DNA from: Clostridiaceae bacterium UBA6085
GTDB lineage: Bacteria; Bacillota; Clostridia; Clostridiales; Clostridiaceae
Direction: 5' to 3'
NCBI GenBank assembly: GCA_002428605.1
Contig: DIXH01000100.1
Location: 1 to 7,644 of the forward strand
Length of the DNA stretch: 7,644 nt
Of the stretch, positions 1 to 7,187 are shown in pieces. The notes beneath the pieces were generated by a model. It did not search any database. It worked only from the letters and a program-made list of their open reading frames with translations, and was not told the origin of the DNA. The position numbers and the translations under genes were made by a program. How positions within the stretch are numbered: position 1 is the first letter of the stretch; each line of letters opens with the position of its first letter.

Positions 1-3000
1 TCGAGGAGTGCAAGGAAAGGGATTCTACCTATTCCGCATCCTTGAAGGTGAAGGTAAGGCTCGAGAACATCGAGACCGGAGAAATCAAGGAACAGGAAGT
101 CTTTATGGGCGAGTTCCCGCTGATGACCGAACAGGGAACCTTCATCATAAATGGAGCTGAAAGAGTTATCGTTTCGCAGCTTGTAAGGTCTCCTGGGGTA
201 TACTACAACGAGTCCCTGGACAAGAACGGGAAAAAACTCTATGCATCCACCGTCATACCTAACAGAGGAGCCTGGCTGGAATTCGAGACCGATTCGAACG
301 ATGTCATAAGTGTAAGGATAGACAAGACAAGAAAGCTTCCCATTACGGTGCTTGCAAGGGCAATGGGAATGTCAAGCGACATGGATATACTTTCCTACTT
401 CGGTGAAGAGGAAAGACTCAAGGCTACGCTTGAAAAGGACAATACGACCAACAAGGAGGAGGGACTCCTTGAAATATACAAGAGGCTGAGACCGGGCGAG
501 CCGCCTACGGTAGACAGCGCAGTATCCCTTATCGATTCGCTCTTCTTCGATGCGAAGAGATATGACCTTTCAAAGGTCGGAAGATACAAGTTCAACAAGA
601 AGCTGAACATATCCGCAAGGATCGCAAACCACATTTCAGCTAATGACATAGTGGATCCCTCCACCGGTGAGATAATCGTCGGGAAGGGTGAGAAGATAAC
701 GAGAGAAAAGGCAAGGGCAATTCATGCCTGCGCCATAAACTCGGTTGATGTCATAGTGGAAGACAAGACTATAAGAATTATAGGTAATAACTTTGTCAAC
801 ATGAAGGACTTCATCTCCTTCGATCCGAAGATCGTCGGAATAAAGGAACTGGTTCATTTCCCGGTCCTGCGCTCAATACTTAACATGAACCTGGAGGAGG
901 ATGACCTCAAGGAAGAGATCAGGAAGAATTTCCATGGCCTTGTTCCAAAGCATATCCTCAAGGACGACATATACGCGGCAATAAGCTACGAGCTTGGACT
1001 TCCATACAGGATTGGCGTTATCGATGATATCGACCATCTTGGAAACAGAAGGCTGAGGTCTGTAGGCGAGCTTCTCCAGAACCAGTTCAGGATAGGACTG
1101 TCAAGGATGGAGAGGGTAGTAAAGGAAAGGATGACGATACAGGACCAGGAGAACATAACTCCACAGGCGCTTATCAACATCAGGCCTGTTACTGCGGCAA
1201 TAAAGGAATTCTTCGGATCATCGCAGCTTTCCCAGTTCATGGACCAGACCAATCCGCTTTCAGAGCTCACTCACAAGAGAAGGCTTTCTGCGCTCGGACC
1301 TGGCGGACTTTCAAGGGAAAGGGCAGGCTTCGAGGTCAGAGACGTACATCACTCCCATTACGGAAGGATGTGCCCCATAGAGACTCCGGAAGGACCGAAC
1401 ATAGGACTCATCAACTCACTGGCAACATTCGCCAAGGTCAATGAGTACGGCTTCATTGAGACTCCTTACAGGGTGGTGGACAAGTCCACCGGAACTGTCA
1501 CCACTGAAGTGAAGTACTTCACTGCAGACGAGGAGGACCAGTATTTCATAGCCCAGGCTAACGAGCCACTTGATGAAACAGGAAGGTTCGTAGGCGAAAG
1601 GGTCGCTGTCAGGGACATGGAGGACATGGCTGTCATAACAAGGCAGAGCGTAGACCTCATGGATATATCCCCAAGGCAGCTGGTATCCGTTGCAACAGCG
1701 ATGATACCGTTCCTTGAGAACGACGACGCATCAAGAGCCCTGATGGGATCCAACATGCAGCGTCAGGCCGTTCCGCTTCTGAAGGCTACAGCGCCTATAG
1801 TCGGAACAGGCATAGAGTACAAGGCGGCTTCTGACTCAGGAGTGCTTCCGAAGGCTGTGCATGAAGGCACCGTCGTATACGTAAGCGCAAACGAGATAAG
1901 GATAAAGAGGGCTGACGGGGGTCTAATCGATACCTACAGGCTTCTGAAGTTCAAGAGAAGCAACCAGGGTACCTGCATCAACCAGAAGCCTCTTGTGGAA
2001 AAGGGCGAGTATGTGAAGAAGGGATCCCTTCTTGCAGACGGACCGTCTACAGACCTCGGTGAGATAGCCCTTGGAAAGAATATCCGAATCGGCTTCATAA
2101 CCTGGGAAGGCTACAACTATGAGGACGCCATGCTCATATCGGAAGAACTGGTAAGGGACGACGTCTTCACCTCGATACATATAGAGGAATACGAGGCCGA
2201 GGCAAGGGACACCAAGCTGGGGCCTGAAGAGATAACAAGGGACATACCGAATGTGGGTGACGATTCCTTAAGAGACCTGGATGACAGGGGAATAATAAGG
2301 ATCGGTGCCGAGGTGAGGTCCGGTGACATTCTTGTCGGTAAGGTAACTCCTAAGGGAGAGACCGAGCTTACCGCAGAGGAAAGGCTCCTCAGAGCCATAT
2401 TCGGCGAAAAGGCAAGGGAAGTCAGGGATACATCACTGAGAGTTCCACATGGTGAATCAGGTATCATAGTAGACATCAAGGTGTTCACAAGGGACAACGC
2501 TGATGAGCTGCCGCCTGGAGTCAACATGCTCGTAAGGTGCTACATAGCACAGAAGAGAAAGATCTCTGTCGGTGACAAGATGGCCGGAAGACATGGAAAC
2601 AAGGGTGTCATCTCAAGGGTTCTCCCTGAGGAAGACATGCCGTTCCTGCCTGATGGAAGACCGCTGCAGATATGCCTGAATCCTCTTGGAGTTCCTTCCC
2701 GAATGAATATCGGACAGGTGCTTGAGGTCCATCTTGGATGGGCTGCCTCAAAGATGGGCTGGCATGTTGCTACACCGGTATTTGACGGAGCTACAGAGAA
2801 GGACATCGAGGACATGCTTGAACAGGCCGGATACGACAGAAACGGCAAGACACTGCTTTACGACGGAAGAACGGGAGAAGCGTTTGACAATCCTGTAACC
2901 GTTGGATACATGTACATACTGAAGCTTGCGCATCTTGTCGATGACAAGATACATGCAAGGTCAACAGGACCGTACTCTCTTGTAACGCAGCAGCCGCTTG

Positions 3001-3443
3001 GCGGAAAGGCACAGTTCGGAGGACAGAGGTTCGGAGAAATGGAAGTCTGGGCACTTGAGGCTTATGGCTCTGCCCACACTCTGCAGGAAATACTTACAGT
3101 CAAGTCCGATGATGTCGTCGGAAGAGTCAAGACATATGAGGCCATCGTCAAGGGTGAGAACATCCCTGAGCCGGGCATACCAGAGTCGTTCAAGGTCCTT
3201 ATAAAGGAGCTTCAGGCTCTCTGCCTGGATGTCAAGGTGCTGAATGACGAGAAGGAAGAGATAGAGATAAAGGAATCGGTTGAAGAGGAAGTCTTCACTG
3301 AGATAACCGGAATTTCCATCGACTCCCCGGAGGACATAATCATCGATACAGGCGAGGAATTCGATAAGGATGCGCTGATAATCGATGATGAGGAATTCGA
3401 AATTGATGATGACACGAGCGATTTTGCCGACGATATAGAGTAA
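1..3443 (+). CDS. rpoB: DNA-directed RNA polymerase beta subunit, 5'-truncated by the window edge
   Basis: This is the beta subunit of RNA polymerase, which forms one pincer of the enzyme and part of the catalytic centre and RNA exit path. The reading frame is open from the first full codon (base 3), giving 1146 residues. By comparison with B. subtilis RpoB about 78 N-terminal residues lie upstream. The residues before the TTG at 42 (EECKERDSTYSAS) match the conserved RpoB sequence there, so that TTG is an internal Leu, not a start. Visible landmarks in order are: VSQLVRSPGVYY (about 171-206); the rifampicin region (1218-1301), with the equivalents of E. coli Q513, D516, H526 and S531 intact at codons 1233, 1242, 1272 and 1287; the GYNYED motif with the conserved Glu-Asp at 2121-2126; GDKMAGRHGNKG (2571-2606); and the C-terminal FGGQRFGEMEVWALEAYG segment that clasps beta'. 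A 66-residue acidic tail follows. rpoC begins 21 nt downstream, so the pair forms an operon. Confidence 0.98.
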   Translation, partial: EECKERDSTYSASLKVKVRLENIETGEIKEQEVFMGEFPLMTEQGTFIINGAERVIVSQLVRSPGVYYNESLDKNGKKLYASTVIPNRGAWLEFETDSNDVISVRIDKTRKLPITVLARAMGMSSDMDILSYFGEEERLKATLEKDNTTNKEEGLLEIYKRLRPGEPPTVDSAVSLIDSLFFDAKRYDLSKVGRYKFNKKLNISARIANHISANDIVDPSTGEIIVGKGEKITREKARAIHACAINSVDVIVEDKTIRIIGNNFVNMKDFISFDPKIVGIKELVHFPVLRSILNMNLEEDDLKEEIRKNFHGLVPKHILKDDIYAAISYELGLPYRIGVIDDIDHLGNRRLRSVGELLQNQFRIGLSRMERVVKERMTIQDQENITPQALINIRPVTAAIKEFFGSSQLSQFMDQTNPLSELTHKRRLSALGPGGLSRERAGFEVRDVHHSHYGRMCPIETPEGPNIGLINSLATFAKVNEYGFIETPYRVVDKSTGTVTTEVKYFTADEEDQYFIAQANEPLDETGRFVGERVAVRDMEDMAVITRQSVDLMDISPRQLVSVATAMIPFLENDDASRALMGSNMQRQAVPLLKATAPIVGTGIEYKAASDSGVLPKAVHEGTVVYVSANEIRIKRADGGLIDTYRLLKFKRSNQGTCINQKPLVEKGEYVKKGSLLADGPSTDLGEIALGKNIRIGFITWEGYNYEDAMLISEELVRDDVFTSIHIEEYEAEARDTKLGPEEITRDIPNVGDDSLRDLDDRGIIRIGAEVRSGDILVGKVTPKGETELTAEERLLRAIFGEKAREVRDTSLRVPHGESGIIVDIKVFTRDNADELPPGVNMLVRCYIAQKRKISVGDKMAGRHGNKGVISRVLPEEDMPFLPDGRPLQICLNPLGVPSRMNIGQVLEVHLGWAASKMGWHVATPVFDGATEKDIEDMLEQAGYDRNGKTLLYDGRTGEAFDNPVTVGYMYILKLAHLVDDKIHARSTGPYSLVTQQPLGGKAQFGGQRFGEMEVWALEAYGSAHTLQEILTVKSDDVVGRVKTYEAIVKGENIPEPGIPESFKVLIKELQALCLDVKVLNDEKEEIEIKESVEEEVFTEITGISIDSPEDIIIDTGEEFDKDALIIDDEEFEIDDDTSDFADDIE

Positions 3444-3445
3444 TT

Positions 3446-3454
3446 GGAGGGAGG
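3446..3454 (+). promoter_or_regulatory. Ribosome binding site of rpoC
   Basis: GGAGGGAGG lies directly after the rpoB stop codon and contains two overlapping GGAGG cores (3446-3450 and 3450-3454). The second core leaves 10 nt to the ATG at 3465. This fixes the rpoC start: the in-frame TTG at 3444 overlaps the site itself and cannot be the initiator. The closeness to the rpoB stop suggests translational coupling of the two subunits. Confidence 0.88.
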
Positions 3455-3464
3455 ACAACCCTTT

Positions 3465-6400
3465 ATGGAATTAAACAACTTTGATGCGCTGCAGATCGGC
3501 CTTGCATCTCCTGAGGAGATCAGGGGCTGGTCAAGAGGCGAGGTTAAGAAGCCGGAAACCATAAACTACAGGACCCTCAAGCCGGAAAGGGACGGACTGT
3601 TCTGTGAAAGAATATTCGGGCCTATGAAGGACTGGGAGTGCCACTGCGGTAAATACAAGAGAGTAAGATACAAGGGAATAATATGCGACAGATGCGGAGT
3701 CGAGGTCACAAAGGCCAAGGTCAGAAGAGAGAGGATGGGGCACATAGAGCTTGCCGCACCTGTCTCCCATATCTGGTACTTCAAGGGCATACCTTCGAGG
3801 ATGGGACTCATCCTCGACATGAGCCCGAGGTCACTTGAGAAGATACTCTACTTTGCGTCATACGTGGTTCTTGACCCGAAGAACACCACCTTCATGAAGA
3901 AGCAGGTGCTCACGGAGAAGGAATACAGGGACATGGTAGAGCAGGAGGGAGAATACTCCTTCACAGCCAAGATGGGAGCGGAAGCCATAAAGGCTCTCCT
4001 GGCTGAAATCGACCTTGAGAAATCCGCAAAGGAGCTCAAGGAAGACCTTAAGACCGCAACCGGACAGAAAAGGGTCAGGATAATAAGGAGGCTTGAGGTA
4101 ATCGAGTCCTTCAGAAAATCCGGAAACAGGCCTGACTGGATGATCATAGATGTCATTCCGGTAATACCTCCGGACATAAGACCTATGGTGCAGCTTGACG
4201 GCGGAAGGTTCGCAACCTCTGACCTCAACGACCTTTACAGAAGGGTCATAAACAGGAACAACAGGCTGAAGAAGCTCCTTGACCTCGGTGCTCCGGACAT
4301 CATCGTAAGGAACGAGAAGAGGATGCTTCAGGAAGCGGTGGATGCGCTGATCGATAACGGCAGAAGAGGAAGGCCGGTAACAGGTCCTGGAAACAGGCCG
4401 TTAAAGTCCCTTTCCGACATGCTGAAGGGCAAGCAGGGAAGGTTCAGGCAGAACCTCCTTGGTAAGCGAGTCGACTATTCAGGAAGATCGGTTATCGTCG
4501 TCGGCCCTGAGCTGAAGATGTACCAGTGCGGTCTCCCCAAGGAGATGGCGCTTGAACTGTTCAAGCCTTTCGTAATGAAGAAGCTGGTTGCAAACGGAAC
4601 AGCTCACAACATAAAGAGCGCCAAGAGAATGGTAGAGAGGGTCCAGCCCCAGGTCTGGGATATCCTTGAAGAGGTCATCACTGACCATCCGGTTCTCCTT
4701 AACCGAGCGCCTACACTGCACAGACTTGGAATCCAGGCATTCCAGCCGGTACTTGTCGAAGGAAGGGCACTTAAGCTTCATCCTCTTGTATGTACCGCGT
4801 ACAATGCGGACTTCGACGGAGACCAGATGGCCGTGCACGTTCCATTGTCAATGGAAGCACAGGCTGAAGCAAGGTTCCTGATGCTTGCATCCGGAAACAT
4901 ACTCAAGCCTTCAGACGGAAAGCCGGTTTCGGTCCCATCGCAGGATATGGTCCTAGGATCCTACTACCTGACAATGGAAAGACCGTCTAACGATGGCTTC
5001 GACAAGCTTTACACATCCAAGGAAGAAGCCCTGATGGCATACCAGGTCAAGGCTGTAACTCTTCAGGAGCCAATCAAGGTAAGACTTTCAAAGGTCGTTG
5101 ATGGTGTGGAGAGGACAGAGATAATCAAGACTACTGTAGGAAAGCTCGTATTCAACGAGTCAATTCCGCAGGACCTTGGATTCGTAGACAGGACTGATGA
5201 AGCGAACCTGTTCAAGCCGGAAATAGACTTCCTTGTTGACAAGAAGAAGCTTGGGAAGATCGTCGACAAATGCTACATCAAGCATGGTCCTACACTGACT
5301 TCAATAATGCTTGATGACATAAAGGCCCTTGGGTACCATTATTCAACTGTAGGTGCGATCACGGTCGCTGTTGCGGACATGATAGTGCCTGAAAAGAAGT
5401 ATGTGCTCCTTAAGGAAGCAGATGATACGGTAGACAAGATCGAGAAGATGTTCAAGAGAGGACTCATCTCAGAAGAGGAAAGATACAACAGGGTCATCGA
5501 GAAGTGGACAAAGACAACCGATGAGGTTGCTGACGCCCTGATGGAATCCCTTGACAGATACAACCCGATATTCATGATGGCGGACTCAGGTGCGAGAGGA
5601 TCCAAATCCCAGATCAAGCAGCTGGCGGGAATGAGAGGACTTATGGCCAACCCGTCAGGCAAGATCGTCGAAAGACCGATCAGGGCATCCTTCAGAGAAG
5701 GCCTTGATGTCCTCGAGTACTTCATATCCACACACGGAGCAAGAAAGGGTAATGCGGATACCGCTCTTAAGACTGCTGACTCAGGATACCTTACAAGGAG
5801 ACTTGTAGACGTATCGCAGGAAGTCATAGTCAGGGAAGAGGACTGCGGAACCACTGAAGGCATAGTGATGGAGGCGATAACCGAAGCCGGTGACGTCATC
5901 GAGACACTAAGGGAAAGACTTACTGGAAGATTCACGATGCAGGACATCGTCCATCCGGAGACAGGAGAGATCCTGGTAAGGGAAGGCGAGTATATCGAGC
6001 CGCTCATGGCTGAGAAGATCGACGACCTTGGAATAAAGAAGGTCAAGATCAGGTCGGTTTACACATGCCAGACTAAGGTCGGCGTATGTGCAAAGTGCTA
6101 CGGCATGAACATGGCAACTGCGAGCCAGATCAACATCGGCGAGGCTGTGGGCATCATCGCTGCGCAGAGTATAGGAGAGCCGGGAACACAGCTTACAATG
6201 AGAACCTTCCATACCGGAGGAGTTGCCGGAGCAGATATCACTCAGGGTCTTCCCAGAGTCGAAGAGCTCTTTGAGGCAAGAAAGCCAAAGGGACTTGCGG
6301 TTGTCACCGACATCGGCGGCAGCGTAAGGCTTGAGGAAACCAAGAAGAAGAGGACTGTACATGTGCTTGCTGAAACGGGCGAGGAATTCAGCTACGACAT

Positions 6401-7007
6401 ACCTTTCGGATCCAGAATCAAGGTTTCGGACGGAATGGTGGTTGGAGCCGGTGATGCTCTTACTGAAGGATCCATCAATCCGCATGACATAATGAGGATA
6501 AAGGGAGTCGATGGTGTAAGGGAATATCTACTTTCAGAAGTACAGAAGGTCTACAGGCTGCAGGGCGTTGACATCAATGACAAGCATCTCGAGGTTGTCG
6601 TAAGACAGATGACGAGAAAGGTCAAGGTATCTGAAGCCAATGACACAGATCTTCTGCCGGGAGTTCTCATAGACATATTCGACTTCATTATTGAAAACAA
6701 CAGGGTAAAGGAGCTTGGGCTCAAGGAAGCGGAAGGCGAACAGGTGCTGCTGGGTATTACCAAGGCATCACTTGCGACAGATTCATTCCTTTCTGCAGCA
6801 TCATTCCAGGAAACCACAAGGGTCCTGACTGATGCGGCTATAAAGGGCAAGATCGACCCGCTGCTCGGACTCAAGGAGAACGTCATAATAGGAAAGCTGA
6901 TTCCAGCCGGTACCGGAATGACCAGGTACAATGCAATAAAGCTAAGTACCGATAACGACCTTGCTGTAGAAAAGCATGAGGAAGATGAAGAGATCATAGA
7001 GGATTAG
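3465..7007 (+). CDS. rpoC: DNA-directed RNA polymerase beta' subunit, complete
   Basis: This is the catalytic beta' subunit, 1180 residues from ATG 3465 (MELNNFDALQIG, the usual RpoC N-terminus). Landmarks in order are: the N-terminal zinc site C59, C61, C74, C77; the sigma-binding clamp helices at about 254-296; the active-site NADFDGD motif at 447-453 (bases 4803-4823), whose D449, D451 and D453 hold the catalytic magnesium; the bridge helix around R760-D783; and the second zinc site C794, C868, C875, C878. The trigger loop starts in GEAVGIIAAQS (from residue 892), with M912, R913 and H916 corresponding to E. coli M932, R933 and H936. The sequence runs straight from HTGGVAG into ADITQGLPRVEELFEARKPKG, so the trigger-loop insertion SI3 of Gammaproteobacteria is absent, as is normal for Firmicutes. 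No key residue is missing. The short C-terminus is acidic (EEDEEIIED). The stop is TAG. Confidence 0.99.
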   Translation: MELNNFDALQIGLASPEEIRGWSRGEVKKPETINYRTLKPERDGLFCERIFGPMKDWECHCGKYKRVRYKGIICDRCGVEVTKAKVRRERMGHIELAAPVSHIWYFKGIPSRMGLILDMSPRSLEKILYFASYVVLDPKNTTFMKKQVLTEKEYRDMVEQEGEYSFTAKMGAEAIKALLAEIDLEKSAKELKEDLKTATGQKRVRIIRRLEVIESFRKSGNRPDWMIIDVIPVIPPDIRPMVQLDGGRFATSDLNDLYRRVINRNNRLKKLLDLGAPDIIVRNEKRMLQEAVDALIDNGRRGRPVTGPGNRPLKSLSDMLKGKQGRFRQNLLGKRVDYSGRSVIVVGPELKMYQCGLPKEMALELFKPFVMKKLVANGTAHNIKSAKRMVERVQPQVWDILEEVITDHPVLLNRAPTLHRLGIQAFQPVLVEGRALKLHPLVCTAYNADFDGDQMAVHVPLSMEAQAEARFLMLASGNILKPSDGKPVSVPSQDMVLGSYYLTMERPSNDGFDKLYTSKEEALMAYQVKAVTLQEPIKVRLSKVVDGVERTEIIKTTVGKLVFNESIPQDLGFVDRTDEANLFKPEIDFLVDKKKLGKIVDKCYIKHGPTLTSIMLDDIKALGYHYSTVGAITVAVADMIVPEKKYVLLKEADDTVDKIEKMFKRGLISEEERYNRVIEKWTKTTDEVADALMESLDRYNPIFMMADSGARGSKSQIKQLAGMRGLMANPSGKIVERPIRASFREGLDVLEYFISTHGARKGNADTALKTADSGYLTRRLVDVSQEVIVREEDCGTTEGIVMEAITEAGDVIETLRERLTGRFTMQDIVHPETGEILVREGEYIEPLMAEKIDDLGIKKVKIRSVYTCQTKVGVCAKCYGMNMATASQINIGEAVGIIAAQSIGEPGTQLTMRTFHTGGVAGADITQGLPRVEELFEARKPKGLAVVTDIGGSVRLEETKKKRTVHVLAETGEEFSYDIPFGSRIKVSDGMVVGAGDALTEGSINPHDIMRIKGVDGVREYLLSEVQKVYRLQGVDINDKHLEVVVRQMTRKVKVSEANDTDLLPGVLIDIFDFIIENNRVKELGLKEAEGEQVLLGITKASLATDSFLSAASFQETTRVLTDAAIKGKIDPLLGLKENVIIGKLIPAGTGMTRYNAIKLSTDNDLAVEKHEEDEEIIED

Positions 7008-7024
7008 TGTCAATTTGTTGACAC
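7007..7024. repeat. Perfect 7-bp inverted repeat overlapping the rpoC stop and the rpsL -35 box
   Basis: GTGTCAA (7007-7013) and TTGACAC (7018-7024) are exact reverse complements separated by TTTG, making an 18-bp palindromic site. Its left end includes the last base of the rpoC stop codon and its right arm is the -35 hexamer of the promoter ahead of rpsL. As DNA it has the size and symmetry of a dimeric repressor operator. As RNA it would form a 7-bp stem with a 4-nt loop at the end of the rpoC message, but no T-run follows, so it is not an intrinsic terminator. No specific regulator is recognised. Confidence 0.5.
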
Positions 7025-7046
7025 ATACCCCTGGTTTTGGTAAAAT
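7018..7046 (+). promoter_or_regulatory. SigA-type promoter for rpsL (extended -10)
   Basis: A perfect -35 box TTGACA (7018-7023) is followed by exactly 17 nt and a -10 box TAAAAT (7041-7046, five of six consensus bases). TG at 7038-7039, one base before the -10, adds the extended -10 element. Transcription should begin near 7053-7054, giving a leader of about 135 nt before the rpsL ATG. The match and spacing are strong enough to expect rpsL to be transcribed independently of, and in addition to, read-through from rpoBC, since no terminator is visible between rpoC and rpsL. Confidence 0.82.
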
Positions 7047-7069
7047 AAAATTTGTGTGATTTAGAGGAA

Positions 7070-7096
7070 CGGTGTTTTGGACGATCCAAAGCACCG
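7070..7096 (+). promoter_or_regulatory. 12-bp hairpin in the rpsL leader
   Basis: CGGTGTTTTGGA (7070-7081) pairs with TCCAAAGCACCG (7085-7096) across a CGA triloop (7082-7084). There are eleven Watson-Crick pairs and one G-U. Past a small internal loop (AA opposite G), GAGG (7064-7067) can continue the stem with CCTT (7098-7101), though those bases also have another partner at 7132-7135. The bases after the hairpin are GCCTTGTCCC with no run of T, so it is not an intrinsic terminator. It begins about 17 nt from the predicted transcript start and may protect the 5' end or bind a protein. Confidence 0.65.
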
Positions 7097-7126
7097 GCCT
7101 TGTCCCACGAAGCCCTTAAAGGGGCG

Positions 7127-7155
7127 TTGCTAAGGTATCTATTAACCCATATAGA
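7127..7155 (+). promoter_or_regulatory. Weak second promoter candidate close to rpsL
   Basis: TTGCTA (7127-7132) and TATAGA (7150-7155) each match four of six SigA consensus bases and are exactly 17 nt apart. Transcription would start near 7162, about 26 nt before the ATG, giving a message without the structured leader. The -10-like bases also form one arm of a perfect 7-bp inverted repeat (7136-7142 with 7151-7157), which is an equally good reason for their sequence, so the promoter reading is only tentative. Confidence 0.2.
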
Positions 7156-7175
7156 TATGTTTCATAAAGACACAC

Positions 7176-7182
7176 GGAGGTG
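7176..7182 (+). promoter_or_regulatory. Ribosome binding site of rpsL
   Basis: GGAGGTG is a near-perfect Shine-Dalgarno with 7 nt between GGAGG and the ATG at 7188, followed by an A-run that keeps the start region unstructured. It sets the start of rpsL. GGTG at 7179-7182 is complementary to CACC at 7092-7095 inside the leader hairpin, so the site could be masked if that hairpin opened. Confidence 0.9.
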
Positions 7183-7187
7183 AAAAA

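Larger units (their letters stand above)
7053..7187 (+). promoter_or_regulatory. Structured 5' leader of rpsL, candidate cis-regulatory RNA
   Basis: The roughly 135-nt leader contains no convincing gene but is rich in possible pairing, all worked out by hand. A 12-bp hairpin lies at 7070-7096. A 6-pair stem (7097-7102 with 7131-7136, G-U at both ends) encloses a second hairpin at 7108-7129 with stem GCCCU/GGGGC. A 7-bp stem pairs TATCTAT (7136-7142) with ATAGATA (7151-7157), sharing only base 7136 with the previous stem. GTGTG (7054-7058), at the predicted 5' end, can pair with CACAC (7171-7175) immediately before the Shine-Dalgarno. Together these would make a closed multi-branch fold ending at the ribosome binding site, a layout typical of ribosomal-protein leaders. 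I do not recognise a named family, and no T-tract follows any stem, so translational rather than termination control is more likely. Confidence 0.45.

Noticed and set aside
42..44. TTG at 42 as the start of rpoB
   Set aside because: The frame is open to base 3 and the residues before the TTG match conserved RpoB sequence, so it is an internal Leu codon of a truncated gene.
3444..3446. TTG at 3444 as the start of rpoC
   Set aside because: It lies on the Shine-Dalgarno and would add seven residues with no homology. ATG 3465 gives the conserved MELNNFDALQIG start with correct spacing.
2961..3458. 165-codon antisense open frame across the rpoB end
   Set aside because: It overlaps the conserved RpoB C-terminus and the rpoC ribosome binding site and resembles no known protein.
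5339..6046. 235-codon antisense open frame inside rpoC
   Set aside because: It lies opposite conserved rpoC sequence, its translation is serine- and leucine-rich as expected from the complementary strand, and no domain or ribosome binding site is seen.
5907..6485. 192-codon antisense open frame inside rpoC
   Set aside because: Same reasoning: it is a shadow of the trigger-loop coding region with no independent support.
7034..7080. Direct repeat GTTTTGG at 7034-7040 and 7074-7080
   Set aside because: Seven low-complexity bases, one copy in the promoter spacer and one in the hairpin; likely chance.
7070..7096. 12-bp hairpin as an intrinsic terminator
   Set aside because: The stem is strong but is followed by GCCTTGTCCC, without a T-run.
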